Of a stretch of 64,000 nt of DNA, positions 1 to 10,891 are shown in pieces (the first letter of the stretch is position 1; the number at the start of each line of letters is the position of its first letter). The notes below the pieces were generated by a model. The model saw only the letters and a program-made list of their open reading frames with translations, was not told the origin of the DNA and searched no databases. The DNA lies in assembly GCA_002339725.1 (NCBI GenBank), contig DDKN01000077.1:58957-122956 (forward strand). Direction: 5' to 3'. The DNA is from Thiobacillus sp. UBA2597 (GTDB lineage: Bacteria > Pseudomonadota > Gammaproteobacteria > Burkholderiales > Thiobacillaceae). Both the position numbers and the translations under genes were made by a program.

Positions 1-301
1 CATAGACCAGACCCTGCGCCTGCAGGCGTTCCAGCGCGGCCTGATAGGCCTCTCCCCGGCGGCTTTGATACATCACCGCGCCATCCCACTCGAAGCCGTA
101 GGCCTCCAGCGCCCGCAGGATGGCATCGGCCGCACCTGCCACCACGCGCGGGGTATCGACGTCCTCCATGCGCAGGAGCCAGACGCCGTTATTGAGGCGG
201 GCATCGAGATAACTGCCGAGGGCGGCCACCAGCGAGCCGAAATGCAAAGGGCCGGTCGGCGAGGGGGCGAAGCGGCCGCGATAAGGGCTGATGCTGTCCA
301 A
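1..301 (-). CDS. gluQRS: Glutamyl-Q tRNA(Asp) synthetase, N-terminal part (runs off the window)
   Basis: The enzyme charges the queuosine base of tRNA-Asp with glutamate and is a truncated paralogue of glutamyl-tRNA synthetase. Only the N-terminal 100 or so residues are present; the rest lies left of position 1. The reading shows the class I aminoacyl-tRNA synthetase opening: [16 protein letters not shown] (HIGH-like motif in its PLHFGS form), then a [11 protein letters not shown] stretch typical of the Glu group, then [10 protein letters not shown]. The start is taken as TTG at 301, since GluQRS proteins begin only a few residues before GRFAPSPTG and no ATG is available in frame; this start is uncertain. 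The gene is divergent from the zapB-like gene across a 133-bp promoter region. Confidence 0.85.
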   Translation of the reverse strand, partial: MDSISPYRGRFAPSPTGPLHFGSLVAALGSYLDARLNNGVWLLRMEDVDTPRVVAGAADAILRALEAYGFEWDGAVMYQSRRGEAYQAALERLQAQGLVY

Positions 302-346
302 ATTACAACGCCGGTGCTCGAGGGAAAAATCCGCCAAAACAAGCTA

Positions 347-376
347 TTGACGGCGAAAATTAACGCCAATTATAGT
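347..376 (+). promoter_or_regulatory. Sigma-70-type promoter for the zapB-like/zapA genes
   Basis: A -35 box TTGACG (347-352) and a -10 box TATAGT (371-376) are separated by 18 bases. Transcription would start near 383, leaving a leader of about 50 bases before the ATG at 435. It is the best promoter match in the 302-434 gap, but it is a prediction from sequence only. Confidence 0.55.
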
Positions 377-434
377 GTGGCGAATCCACTTCGGCGCCAT
401 CCTGCCGCAAAAAGGGCCTGGAACCATCACCCCG

Positions 435-629
435 ATGCTCGAACAATTCGATTCCCTGGAAACCAAGTTGAACCAACTGATCGAGCGCTACCAGGCCGCG
501 CGCGAAGAGAATCTGCGTCTGCGCCAGCAGGTGCTGGCCATGGAAAACGCCAACAAGCAGTTGACCGAGCGCCTGGCCGAGGCGCGCGCCCGGGTCGAGA
601 ACCTCTTCAATCAGTTGCCCGAAGAATAG
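435..629 (+). CDS. Small coiled-coil protein, TIGR02449/ZapB-like
   Basis: This 64-residue protein is almost entirely a predicted coiled coil: a heptad-rich charged helix from about residue 5 to 58 (FDSLETKLNQLIERYQ, then ENLRLRQQVL). Proteins of this size and type sit directly before zapA in many proteobacteria and resemble ZapB, an FtsZ-ring associated factor; a role in division is inferred from that position. The ATG at 435 was chosen over an in-frame GTG at 375 because the extra 20 residues are not coiled coil and overlap the promoter. The stop is 2 bases before zapA, so the two are probably translated from one message. Confidence 0.75.
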   Translation: MLEQFDSLETKLNQLIERYQAAREENLRLRQQVLAMENANKQLTERLAEARARVENLFNQLPEE

Positions 630-631
630 CC

Positions 632-943
632 ATGGCCAATTCCAAGAACGTCAGCCTCGACGTCACCATCATGGGGCGGGAGTTCCGCATCTCCTGCCCG
701 GAGGACGAGAAGGCCGGGCTGATGCAGTCGGTCAATTTCCTCGACAAGAAGATGCGCGAGATCCGCGAGGGCGGCAAGGTCATCGGCATCGAGCGCATCG
801 CCATCATGGCCGCCCTCAACATTGCCCACGACTACCTGAGCGGCAAGGCCGGCGACCTCGACCCCGACGCCGCGCAGGAGCGGATCGACCGGCTCAACGG
901 CCTGCTCGACAACGCCCTGGCCGAGCAAGATAATCTGTTCTGA
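632..943 (+). CDS. zapA: Cell division protein ZapA
   Basis: ZapA binds FtsZ in the cytoplasm and bundles its filaments, promoting Z-ring assembly. The 103-residue length is normal. The N-terminal half carries the family pattern (SLDVTIMGREFRISCPEDE, then LMQSVNFLDKKMREIR), and the C-terminal half is the dimerising helix, with IERIAIMAALNIAHDYL around residues 52-68. The ATG at 632 follows the upstream coiled-coil gene by 2 bases. The stop at 943 overlaps the first bases of the 6S RNA gene, the usual zapA-ssrS-fau arrangement in beta- and gammaproteobacteria. Confidence 0.93.
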   Translation: MANSKNVSLDVTIMGREFRISCPEDEKAGLMQSVNFLDKKMREIREGGKVIGIERIAIMAALNIAHDYLSGKAGDLDPDAAQERIDRLNGLLDNALAEQDNLF

Positions 944-1121
944 CGCCCTGCTGCGTTCGCGAGGTGCGCGTATCTCTGAACCGATGCGTATGCGCCGGCT
1001 GCGGCTAGAGATCTGCTGGTGTGCGCGTGGCTTCGTCCCATGTGCCTGAGGCAGGTGCGCTGCGGCCAACCTCGAACCCCTGGGTTCGAGATTGCGCACT
1101 GGACGGCGTGAGCGGGGCGTC
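942..1121 (+). ncRNA. ssrS: 6S RNA
   Basis: 6S RNA mimics an open promoter and sequesters sigma-70 RNA polymerase in stationary phase. The call rests on position between zapA and the 5-formyl-THF cyclo-ligase gene, on a length of about 180 nt, and on structure. The ends GACGCCC (942-948) and GGGCGTC (1115-1121) pair as the closing stem. A perfect 9-bp hairpin CTCGAACCC/GGGTTCGAG (1071-1079 with 1082-1090) matches the conserved 3' hairpin of 6S RNA. The middle is low in long ORF-like signal and can form the large central bubble. The exact ends are inferred from the stem and could be off by a few bases. Confidence 0.85.
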
Positions 1122-1130
1122 TTTCCCACC

Positions 1131-1742
1131 ATGAGCAGCCGCGCCGACCTTCCCGACAAGAAGACCCTGCGCAGCCAGTTGCGCCGCGCCCGCAATGCCA
1201 TCGGCCGCGCCGAACGCCGGCGTGCCGCCCGGCGCATCGTGCGCCGCGCCCTGCACCTGCGCCTGCTCAAACAAGGCCGCCGCATCGGCTTTTACATTCC
1301 GAGCAACAACGAGCTCGACATCCTGCCCCTGCTCGAGCGCGCCCGCGCCCTGGGCGTCGACTGCTACCTGCCGCAGCTGCCCTCGCGTGCCTTGAAGAAG
1401 CTCTGGTTCACCCGGCTGGGCGAGAAACCGCAACACTGGCGCCTGAACCGCTTCGGCATCCCGGAATATCACGACCGCCGCGACAAGCGCCTGCGTATCG
1501 CCCAGCTCGACCTGGTCTTCGTGCCGCTTTTGGGGTTCGACGATAACGGTTATCGCATCGGCATGGGCGGCGGCTTCTACGACGCCAGCCTGGCCTTCCT
1601 GCATCGCCGCCGCAACTGGCGCCGGCCGCGCCTGGTCGGCGTCGCCTTCGACTGCCAGCATGTGCCGGCGGTGCCTTACGACCCCTGGGATGTGCCGCTC
1701 GACCTGGCCATCACCGAGCGGCGGGCTTATGTGTTTGGGTAA
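1131..1742 (+). CDS. fau: 5-formyltetrahydrofolate cyclo-ligase
   Basis: Converts 5-formyl-THF to 5,10-methenyl-THF using ATP, salvaging folate. The 203-residue size is normal. An Arg-rich N-terminal helix (KTLRSQLRRARNAI) is followed by the substrate-pocket region GFYIPSNNELD around residues 60-70. The glycine-rich ATP site YRIGMGGGFYD lies at about residues 142-152, and the C-terminal GVAFDCQ-HVPAVPYDPWDVPLD block is family-typical. The ATG at 1131 lies 9 bases after the end of 6S RNA, so the gene is probably cotranscribed with ssrS as in other proteobacteria (ygfA/fau). Confidence 0.93.
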   Translation: MSSRADLPDKKTLRSQLRRARNAIGRAERRRAARRIVRRALHLRLLKQGRRIGFYIPSNNELDILPLLERARALGVDCYLPQLPSRALKKLWFTRLGEKPQHWRLNRFGIPEYHDRRDKRLRIAQLDLVFVPLLGFDDNGYRIGMGGGFYDASLAFLHRRRNWRRPRLVGVAFDCQHVPAVPYDPWDVPLDLAITERRAYVFG

Positions 1743-2025
1743 AAGGCGTTAACCGCAAAGGCGCAAAGGACGCAAAGAAATCTGCTGGAGGGACTTCTGC
1801 ATAAGTCGCCATTCCGGGCGGAGCGAAGCGGCGACGGATCCAGGTGTTTTGAAATCGTTGCGTTATGGATGGCCGCAGGCTCGAAGCTTCGCTGCGCTCG
1901 TTTTCCCGCTTGCCCCCGCCCCGCGAGGATAAACGCGGAAATGATCAGTAGGGGCCTTTGCAGAGATTCCCTAACAAGGTTTGTTTTTCTCTGCGCCCTT
2001 TGCGCCTTTGCGGTTCATCTGTTCG
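1743..2025. repeat. Gene-free composite with inverted repeat arms (family B)
   Basis: No gene is seen in these 283 bases. The left arm at 1750-1777 (ACCGCAAAGGCGCAAAGG type) has its near-perfect reverse complement at 1990-2014, just before the livF stop. Between them lies a second palindrome-like block at about 1803-1846 (GTCGCCATTCCGGGCGG, then GCGAAGCGGCGAC). The arms recur as hairpins at three other places in the window. The element sits between convergent fau and livF and may act as a bidirectional transcription stop, but no clear T-run terminator is present. Confidence 0.6.
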
Positions 2026-3500
<1,475 letters not shown>

Positions 3501-3504
3501 CGTC

Positions 3505-4608
<1,104 letters not shown>

Positions 4609-4612
4609 GATC

Positions 4613-4660
4613 GCGCCCCTCACCCCTGCCCTCTCCCCGGCGGGGAGAGGGGGGCGCGGC
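4613..4660. repeat. Palindromic repeat, family A copy 1 (livM-livH gap)
   Basis: A GC-rich hairpin with arms CCTCTCCCC (4630-4638) and GGGGAGAGG (4642-4650), preceded by CACCCCTG. It belongs to the same CCCTCTCCC/GGGAGAGGG family that occurs within bioA, hemF and mpl in this window. It lies inside the liv operon between livH and livM and could act as an mRNA stability element. Confidence 0.7.
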
Positions 4661-4680
4661 TTCGCTGCGCGAGCTGAGAT

Positions 4681-5610
4681 TTACGCACGCGTGGCCACCC
4701 GCTCGCCGAGCAGGCCCGAGGGCCGGAATACCAGCACCAGGATCAGCACGAAGAAGGCGAACACGTCCTGGTAATGGCTGCCGAGGAAGCCGCCGGTCAG
4801 GTCGCCGATGTAGCCCGCCCCCAAGGCCTCGATCACCCCGAGCAGGAGGCCGCCCAGCATGGCGCCGGCGATGTTGCCGATGCCGCCCAGCACCGCGGCC
4901 GAGAAGGCCTTCAGGCCGAGCAGGAAACCCATGTAGTAGTGGGCCAGGCCGTAATAGGCGCTGACCATCACCCCGGCCACCGCGGCCAGGGCCGAGCCGA
5001 TGACGAAGGTGGCGGCGATGACGCTGTTGACGTTCACCCCCATCAACTGCGCCACCGCGCGCGACTGCGCGGTGGCGCGCATGGCGCGCCCGAGCCGGGT
5101 CTTTTGCACCATGAACCAGAGGCCGAGCATGACCAGGATGGACAGCACCACGATGAAGATTTGCAGGTTGCTGACGTGGGCGCCGAGCACCTCGTACTGC
5201 CCTTTCGGCAGCAGCGGCGGGAAGGCGATGTACTGCCGGCCCCAGATCAGCATGGCGACGTTCTGCAGCACGATGGACAGGCCGATCGCGGTGATCAGCG
5301 GCGCCAGGCGCGGAGCGTTGCGCAGCGGCCGGTAGGCCAGGCGCTCGATGGAAAAACCGAGCAGCATGCAGACCGGAATCGCCACCAGAACCCCGGCCAG
5401 CACGACCAAAAGGCCGGGCAGGTCGGGCGCCACGCCCAGCACCACGCCGATCACCGCCAGCGCCACCATGGCGCCGAACATGGTCACCTCGCCGTGGGCG
5501 AAGTTGATCAGCTCCAGGATGCCGTAGACCATGGTGTAACCCAGGGCGACCAGGGCGTAGATGCTGCCGAGGACCAGGCCGTTGATCAGTTGCTGAACGA
5601 AGATATCCAT
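4681..5610 (-). CDS. livH: Branched-chain amino acid ABC transporter, permease LivH
   Basis: Inner-membrane permease, 309 residues, the partner of LivM. The N-terminus is diagnostic: QQLINGLVLGSIYALVALGY followed by TMVYGILELINFAHGEVTM. The coupling loop KTRLGRAMRATAQSRAVAQLMGVN lies near residues 170-194. The C-terminal block GGIGNIAGAMLGGLLLGVIE also fits. The ATG at 5610 follows the livK gene after a 77-base gap that holds a dispersed repeat. Confidence 0.94.
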   Translation of the reverse strand: MDIFVQQLINGLVLGSIYALVALGYTMVYGILELINFAHGEVTMFGAMVALAVIGVVLGVAPDLPGLLVVLAGVLVAIPVCMLLGFSIERLAYRPLRNAPRLAPLITAIGLSIVLQNVAMLIWGRQYIAFPPLLPKGQYEVLGAHVSNLQIFIVVLSILVMLGLWFMVQKTRLGRAMRATAQSRAVAQLMGVNVNSVIAATFVIGSALAAVAGVMVSAYYGLAHYYMGFLLGLKAFSAAVLGGIGNIAGAMLGGLLLGVIEALGAGYIGDLTGGFLGSHYQDVFAFFVLILVLVFRPSGLLGERVATRA

Positions 5611-5620
5611 CGGGAGTGGG

Positions 5621-5686
5621 CGGTCGGCAGCAGTCAGTCGGCAGTCAAGGCTTTATCGCTGCCGACTGCAGGCTGCCGACTGACGG
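5621..5686. repeat. Dispersed inverted repeat, family C copy 1
   Basis: Repeated CAGTCGGCAGT units face their complements CTGCCGACTG, forming an imperfect hairpin in the livK-livH gap. The same type of unit occurs at 33891-33946 between fis and purH. It lies right after the livK stop, where a stem could reduce readthrough so that the binding protein is made in excess. Confidence 0.6.
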
Positions 5687-5687
5687 C

Positions 5688-6821
5688 TTACTTGACCGTT
5701 TCCAGCACCACCCAGGCGCCGTTTTTCACCTGATAGAGGGTGACCGCGCCGCCGGTGGTGTCGCCCTTGGCATCGAAGCGGATGCGGCCGGTCACGCCCT
5801 CGAAATCGGTCTTGGGCAGTTCGGCCACCACCTTGGCGTGGTCGGCCGAGTCGGCCCGCTTCATGGCCTCGACCAGGACGTAGACCGCGTCATAGGCGTA
5901 GGGGGCGTAGACCTGGATCGGGCCGAACCGGGCCTCGAAGCGCTGCTTGAAGCCGGCGCCGCCGGGCATGGCGTCGAGCGGCAGGCCGGGCAGCGAGGCC
6001 ACGGTGCCTTCGGCCTCGACGCCGGCCAGCTTGATGAAGTTGCCGTTCTGGATGCCGTCACCGCCGAGGAATTTGGCCGTCAGGCCCAGGCGCTTCATCT
6101 GCTGTGCCATGGGACCACCCTGCGGATCCATGCCGCCGAAGAACACGACATCGGGGTTCTTGCTCTTGATCGAGGTGAGGATGGCGGTGAAGTCGGTGGC
6201 ACGGTCGCTGGTGAATTCGCGCGCCACCACGCTGGCACCGGCGGCCTTGGCCGCCTTCTCGAACTCGTCGGCCAGACCCTGGCCGTAGGCGGTGCGGTCG
6301 TCGATGATGGCGATCTTCTTCGCGCCCATCGAATTGACCGCGAACTGGCCCAGCACCTTGCCCTGCTGCTCATCGTTGGTCATTACCCGGAAAGCGGTCT
6401 TGTAGCCCTGGGCGGTATAGGCGATGGCGGTGGCCGAAGGCGAGATCTGCGGGATGCCGGCGTCGAAGTAGATCTTGGAAGCGGGGATGGTGGTACCGGA
6501 ATTGAGATGGCCGATGACGCCGGCCACGCCCAGGTCGACCAGCTTTTGCGCCACCACGGTGCCGGTCTTGGGATCGGCCTGATCGTCCTCGCCGATCAGT
6601 TCCAGCTTCACCGGCTTGCCGCCCAGGGTAAGGCCCTTGGCATTGATCTCCTCCACCGCCAGGCGGGCGCCGTTTTCGTTGTCCTTGCCCAGGTGGGCCT
6701 GTGGTCCGGTCAGGGGAGCGACCGAGCCGATCTTGATCACTTCGCTGCCGACCTCGGGTTTCGGGCCGCAACCGGCGGCGATCAGGGTGACCAGCAAAGC
6801 GGAAACGATGGAATAACGCAT
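5688..6821 (-). CDS. livK: Branched-chain amino acid ABC transporter, substrate-binding protein LivK
   Basis: Type I periplasmic binding protein that delivers the substrate to LivHM. A signal peptide precedes a Cys (LLVTLIAAGCGPKPE), which resembles a lipobox although Ala rather than Leu stands at -3, so it may be a lipoprotein. The mature part shows KIGSVAPLTGPQAHLGKD, a VVGVIGHLNSGTTIPAS-type hinge (here GVAGVIGHLNSGTT), and IDDRTAYGQGLADEFEK. The ATG at 6821 is chosen over a TTG two codons upstream. The substrate may be branched-chain amino acids, urea or short amides; the sequence alone does not decide. Confidence 0.9.
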   Translation of the reverse strand: MRYSIVSALLVTLIAAGCGPKPEVGSEVIKIGSVAPLTGPQAHLGKDNENGARLAVEEINAKGLTLGGKPVKLELIGEDDQADPKTGTVVAQKLVDLGVAGVIGHLNSGTTIPASKIYFDAGIPQISPSATAIAYTAQGYKTAFRVMTNDEQQGKVLGQFAVNSMGAKKIAIIDDRTAYGQGLADEFEKAAKAAGASVVAREFTSDRATDFTAILTSIKSKNPDVVFFGGMDPQGGPMAQQMKRLGLTAKFLGGDGIQNGNFIKLAGVEAEGTVASLPGLPLDAMPGGAGFKQRFEARFGPIQVYAPYAYDAVYVLVEAMKRADSADHAKVVAELPKTDFEGVTGRIRFDAKGDTTGGAVTLYQVKNGAWVVLETVK

Positions 6822-6911
6822 GCTCAAGGCCCGTCCTGTCTAGGTTTCAACGGCACGATTTATACCACAAAGCCCGGGCGCCGAAGACAGGCGTGTGCCG
6901 GCACCGCACAT

Positions 6912-6941
6912 AAAAAAAGGCCGGACGGGCCGGCCTTTTTT
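6912..6941 (-). terminator. Rho-independent terminator after the cytochrome c gene
   Basis: GGCCGG (6919-6924) pairs with CCGGCC (6930-6935) around a 5-base loop, flanked by seven A on the left and six T on the right. It can therefore work in both directions, but its position 30 bases after the cytochrome stop fits minus-strand termination and separates that gene from livK. Confidence 0.85.
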
Positions 6942-6971
6942 CGGGATGCGCCGCACGGGCGCGTTCGATGC

Positions 6972-7280
6972 TTACAGCGACAGGACCCACTTGGCGATCG
7001 CGGCCGCATCGGCTTCCGGCACCTGCGGGTTGGGCGGCATCGGCACCGGGCCCCAGGCGCCCTTGCTGCCGTTCTTGATCACGCCCACCAGGGTGGCCTC
7101 GGCCTTGGCGTTGCCTTTGTACTTTTTGGATACATCGGCCAGGGCGGGGCCGACCACCTTCTTGTCGACCTGGTGGCAGCTCATGCAGGCATACTTCTGA
7201 GCCAGGGCCTGGCTGGCGCCAGCGGTACCCGCGGTCAGGCCCAGGGCCAGCACGGCGGCGGTAACGATCACTTTCATCAT
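6972..7280 (-). CDS. Small periplasmic class I cytochrome c (c551/c552 type)
   Basis: This 102-residue protein is a soluble monohaem electron carrier. A signal peptide (AAVLALGLTAGTAGASQALA) ends near residue 27. The haem-binding motif CMSCH follows at about residues 32-36. The likely distal Met ligand is in PVPMPPNPQVPE near residue 81, and the C-terminal helix AAAIAKWVLSL is typical. A good ribosome site AGGAG stands 8 bases before the ATG at 7280. It is monocistronic, with its own terminator. The redox partner is not shown by context. Confidence 0.92.
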   Translation of the reverse strand: MMKVIVTAAVLALGLTAGTAGASQALAQKYACMSCHQVDKKVVGPALADVSKKYKGNAKAEATLVGVIKNGSKGAWGPVPMPPNPQVPEADAAAIAKWVLSL

Positions 7281-7337
7281 GTTCTCCTAGGAAAAAATGC
7301 ACCTGATACAGGCTGCATCGGCATCTTATCCAAAGCG

Positions 7338-9356
<2,019 letters not shown>

Positions 9357-9388
9357 AGTGGGCTCCGGGTTCGGGGCCCATGAGTATA

Positions 9389-9407
9389 CCCGAGCAAAAC
9401 GCTCGGG
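9389..9407 (-). terminator. Hairpin directly after bioA
   Basis: CCCGAGC and GCTCGGG pair around AAAAC, beginning two bases after the bioA stop codon. There is no T run on the minus strand, so it may be a weak or Rho-assisted terminator, or only an mRNA end stabiliser. Confidence 0.45.
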
Positions 9408-9408
9408 A

Positions 9409-10779
9409 TTAAACCCGGTCCAGCAACTGCCGCGCCACCCGTGCCATCAGGCGCATCTCGGCCTCGCCGATGACATAGGGCGGCATGAAGTACACGCTGT
9501 TTCCGATCGGCCGCATGAACACGCCCTCGGCCAGCGCCTGCGCGTGCCAGGCGCGGCCGAAGCCGGGTGCGGCGTCCTTCACGTCGAAGGCCCAGATCAT
9601 GCCGGTCTGGCGGAAGTGGGCCACGCGCGGGTGGGCCGCCACCTCGGCCAGGAGGGCGGTGAAGCGGGCGGCCTTGTCGCGGTTGGCCTCGATCACGTTG
9701 CCGCCCTCGATGAGGTCCAGCACCGCCAGCGCCGCCCGGCAGGCCAGGGGGTTGCCGGTGTAGGAATGCGAGTGGAGAAAGCCGCGCGCGCTGTCGTCGT
9801 GATAGAAGGCGGCGTAGATCGCGTCGGTGCAAAGCACCGCCGACAGCGGCAGATAGCCGCCGGTGATGCCCTTGGACAGGCAAACGATGTCAGCGATGTC
9901 CGCCACCCGCGTCGCCACAATGTTCCCCGCTCCCTCCGGGAGAGGGTGGCCCGCAGGGCCGGGTGAGCGTGCCTGCTCGCAGGCAAACAGGGTGCCGGTG
10001 CGGCCGAAGCCCACCGCGATCTCGTCGGCGATCAGGTGCACCTGATAGCGGTCGCACAACTGACGCGCCTTTGTCAGATACACCGGGTGATACATGGCCA
10101 TGCCCGCCGCGCCCTGGACCAGGGGTTCGACGATCAGCGCCGCCGTGGTCTCGGCGTGCTCGGCCAGATAACGTTCCAGATCGGCCGCGGCGCGCAGGGC
10201 ATAGGTCTCGGCGCCCTCGCCCGGCTCGGCCAGACGCCAGTCGGGACTCATGGCCTGGTGGGTCTGGCGCAGGAGCGGGGCATAGGTGTCCTTGAAGATC
10301 GCCACGTCGGTGACCGACAGCGCGCCCAGGGTCTCGCCGTGATAGCCGTTTTGCAGGCTGATGAAACCGGTCTTCTGGGGCCGGCCCGTGTTGCGCCAAT
10401 AGTGGAAGCTCATCTTCAGCGCGATCTCGGTGGCCGAGGCGCCGTCCGAACCGTAGAAGGCGTGGGCGAGGCCGGTGAGCCGGCCCAGGCGCTCGGACAG
10501 CTCCACCACCGGGGCATGGGCGCAGCCGGCCAGGATGACGTGCTCGATGCGCTCGAGCTGGTCGCGCAGGGCGGCATTGATGCGCGGGTGGCAGTGGCCG
10601 AACAGGTTCACCCACCAGGAGGAGATGGCGTCGAGATAGCGCCGCCCCTCGTAGTCGATCAGCCAGGGCCCTTCGCCCCGGGCGATGGGCAGGGGCGGGG
10701 TCGCCTCCAGCTGCTTCATCTGGGTGCAGGGGTGCCAGAGCGCCGCACGGCTGCGGCTGATCCAGTCGCGGTTGCTCAC
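9409..10779 (-). CDS. bioA: Adenosylmethionine-8-amino-7-oxononanoate aminotransferase, with in-frame repeat insertion
   Basis: A PLP enzyme of biotin synthesis that converts KAPA to DAPA with S-adenosylmethionine as amino donor. It shows WHPCTQM near the start, DAISSWWVNLFGHCHP, FYGSDGASATEIALKM, QNGYHGET, IADEIAVGFGRTGT, and the PLP lysine in CLSKGITGGYLPL (about residue 303). GTG at 10779 gives the usual N-terminus SNRDWISRSRAALWHPC; an ATG at 10836 would add 19 atypical residues. Odd: between FACEQA and DIVCLSKG, where relatives have only a few residues, there are about 26 extra (about 270-295). They are encoded by a GC-rich palindromic repeat at 9923-9968. The reading frame is intact. 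Confidence 0.92.
   Translation of the reverse strand: MSNRDWISRSRAALWHPCTQMKQLEATPPLPIARGEGPWLIDYEGRRYLDAISSWWVNLFGHCHPRINAALRDQLERIEHVILAGCAHAPVVELSERLGRLTGLAHAFYGSDGASATEIALKMSFHYWRNTGRPQKTGFISLQNGYHGETLGALSVTDVAIFKDTYAPLLRQTHQAMSPDWRLAEPGEGAETYALRAAADLERYLAEHAETTAALIVEPLVQGAAGMAMYHPVYLTKARQLCDRYQVHLIADEIAVGFGRTGTLFACEQARSPGPAGHPLPEGAGNIVATRVADIADIVCLSKGITGGYLPLSAVLCTDAIYAAFYHDDSARGFLHSHSYTGNPLACRAALAVLDLIEGGNVIEANRDKAARFTALLAEVAAHPRVAHFRQTGMIWAFDVKDAAPGFGRAWHAQALAEGVFMRPIGNSVYFMPPYVIGEAEMRLMARVARQLLDRV
9923..9968. repeat. Palindromic repeat, family A copy 2, inside bioA
   Basis: On the minus strand it reads CTCACCCGGCCC, then CACCCTCTCCCGGAGGGAG: a CTCCC-CGGGAG-type hairpin with a second GGCCC/GGGCC stem. 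It is wholly within bioA and is translated as roughly SPGPAGHPLPEGAGN. The same family occurs in intergenic spacers in this window. Confidence 0.75.
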
Positions 10780-10891
10780 AATCTGCGTCACGGGGGCCGG
10801 AATGGCGATAGGATAACAGCCGGCATCGATCGCCATGGCATTGTCATCCGCCCGCGCCAAGATCGAACACCATACCCAGGGAGACCGCGCC

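Noticed and set aside
1071..1090. A T-arm-like GGGTTCGAG sequence suggesting a tRNA
   Set aside because: There is no acceptor stem or anticodon arm around it; it is the conserved hairpin of 6S RNA.
9409..10779. bioA, hemF and mpl as pseudogenes because of inserted repeats
   Set aside because: All three frames stay open and every catalytic block is intact, so inactivation is not supported.
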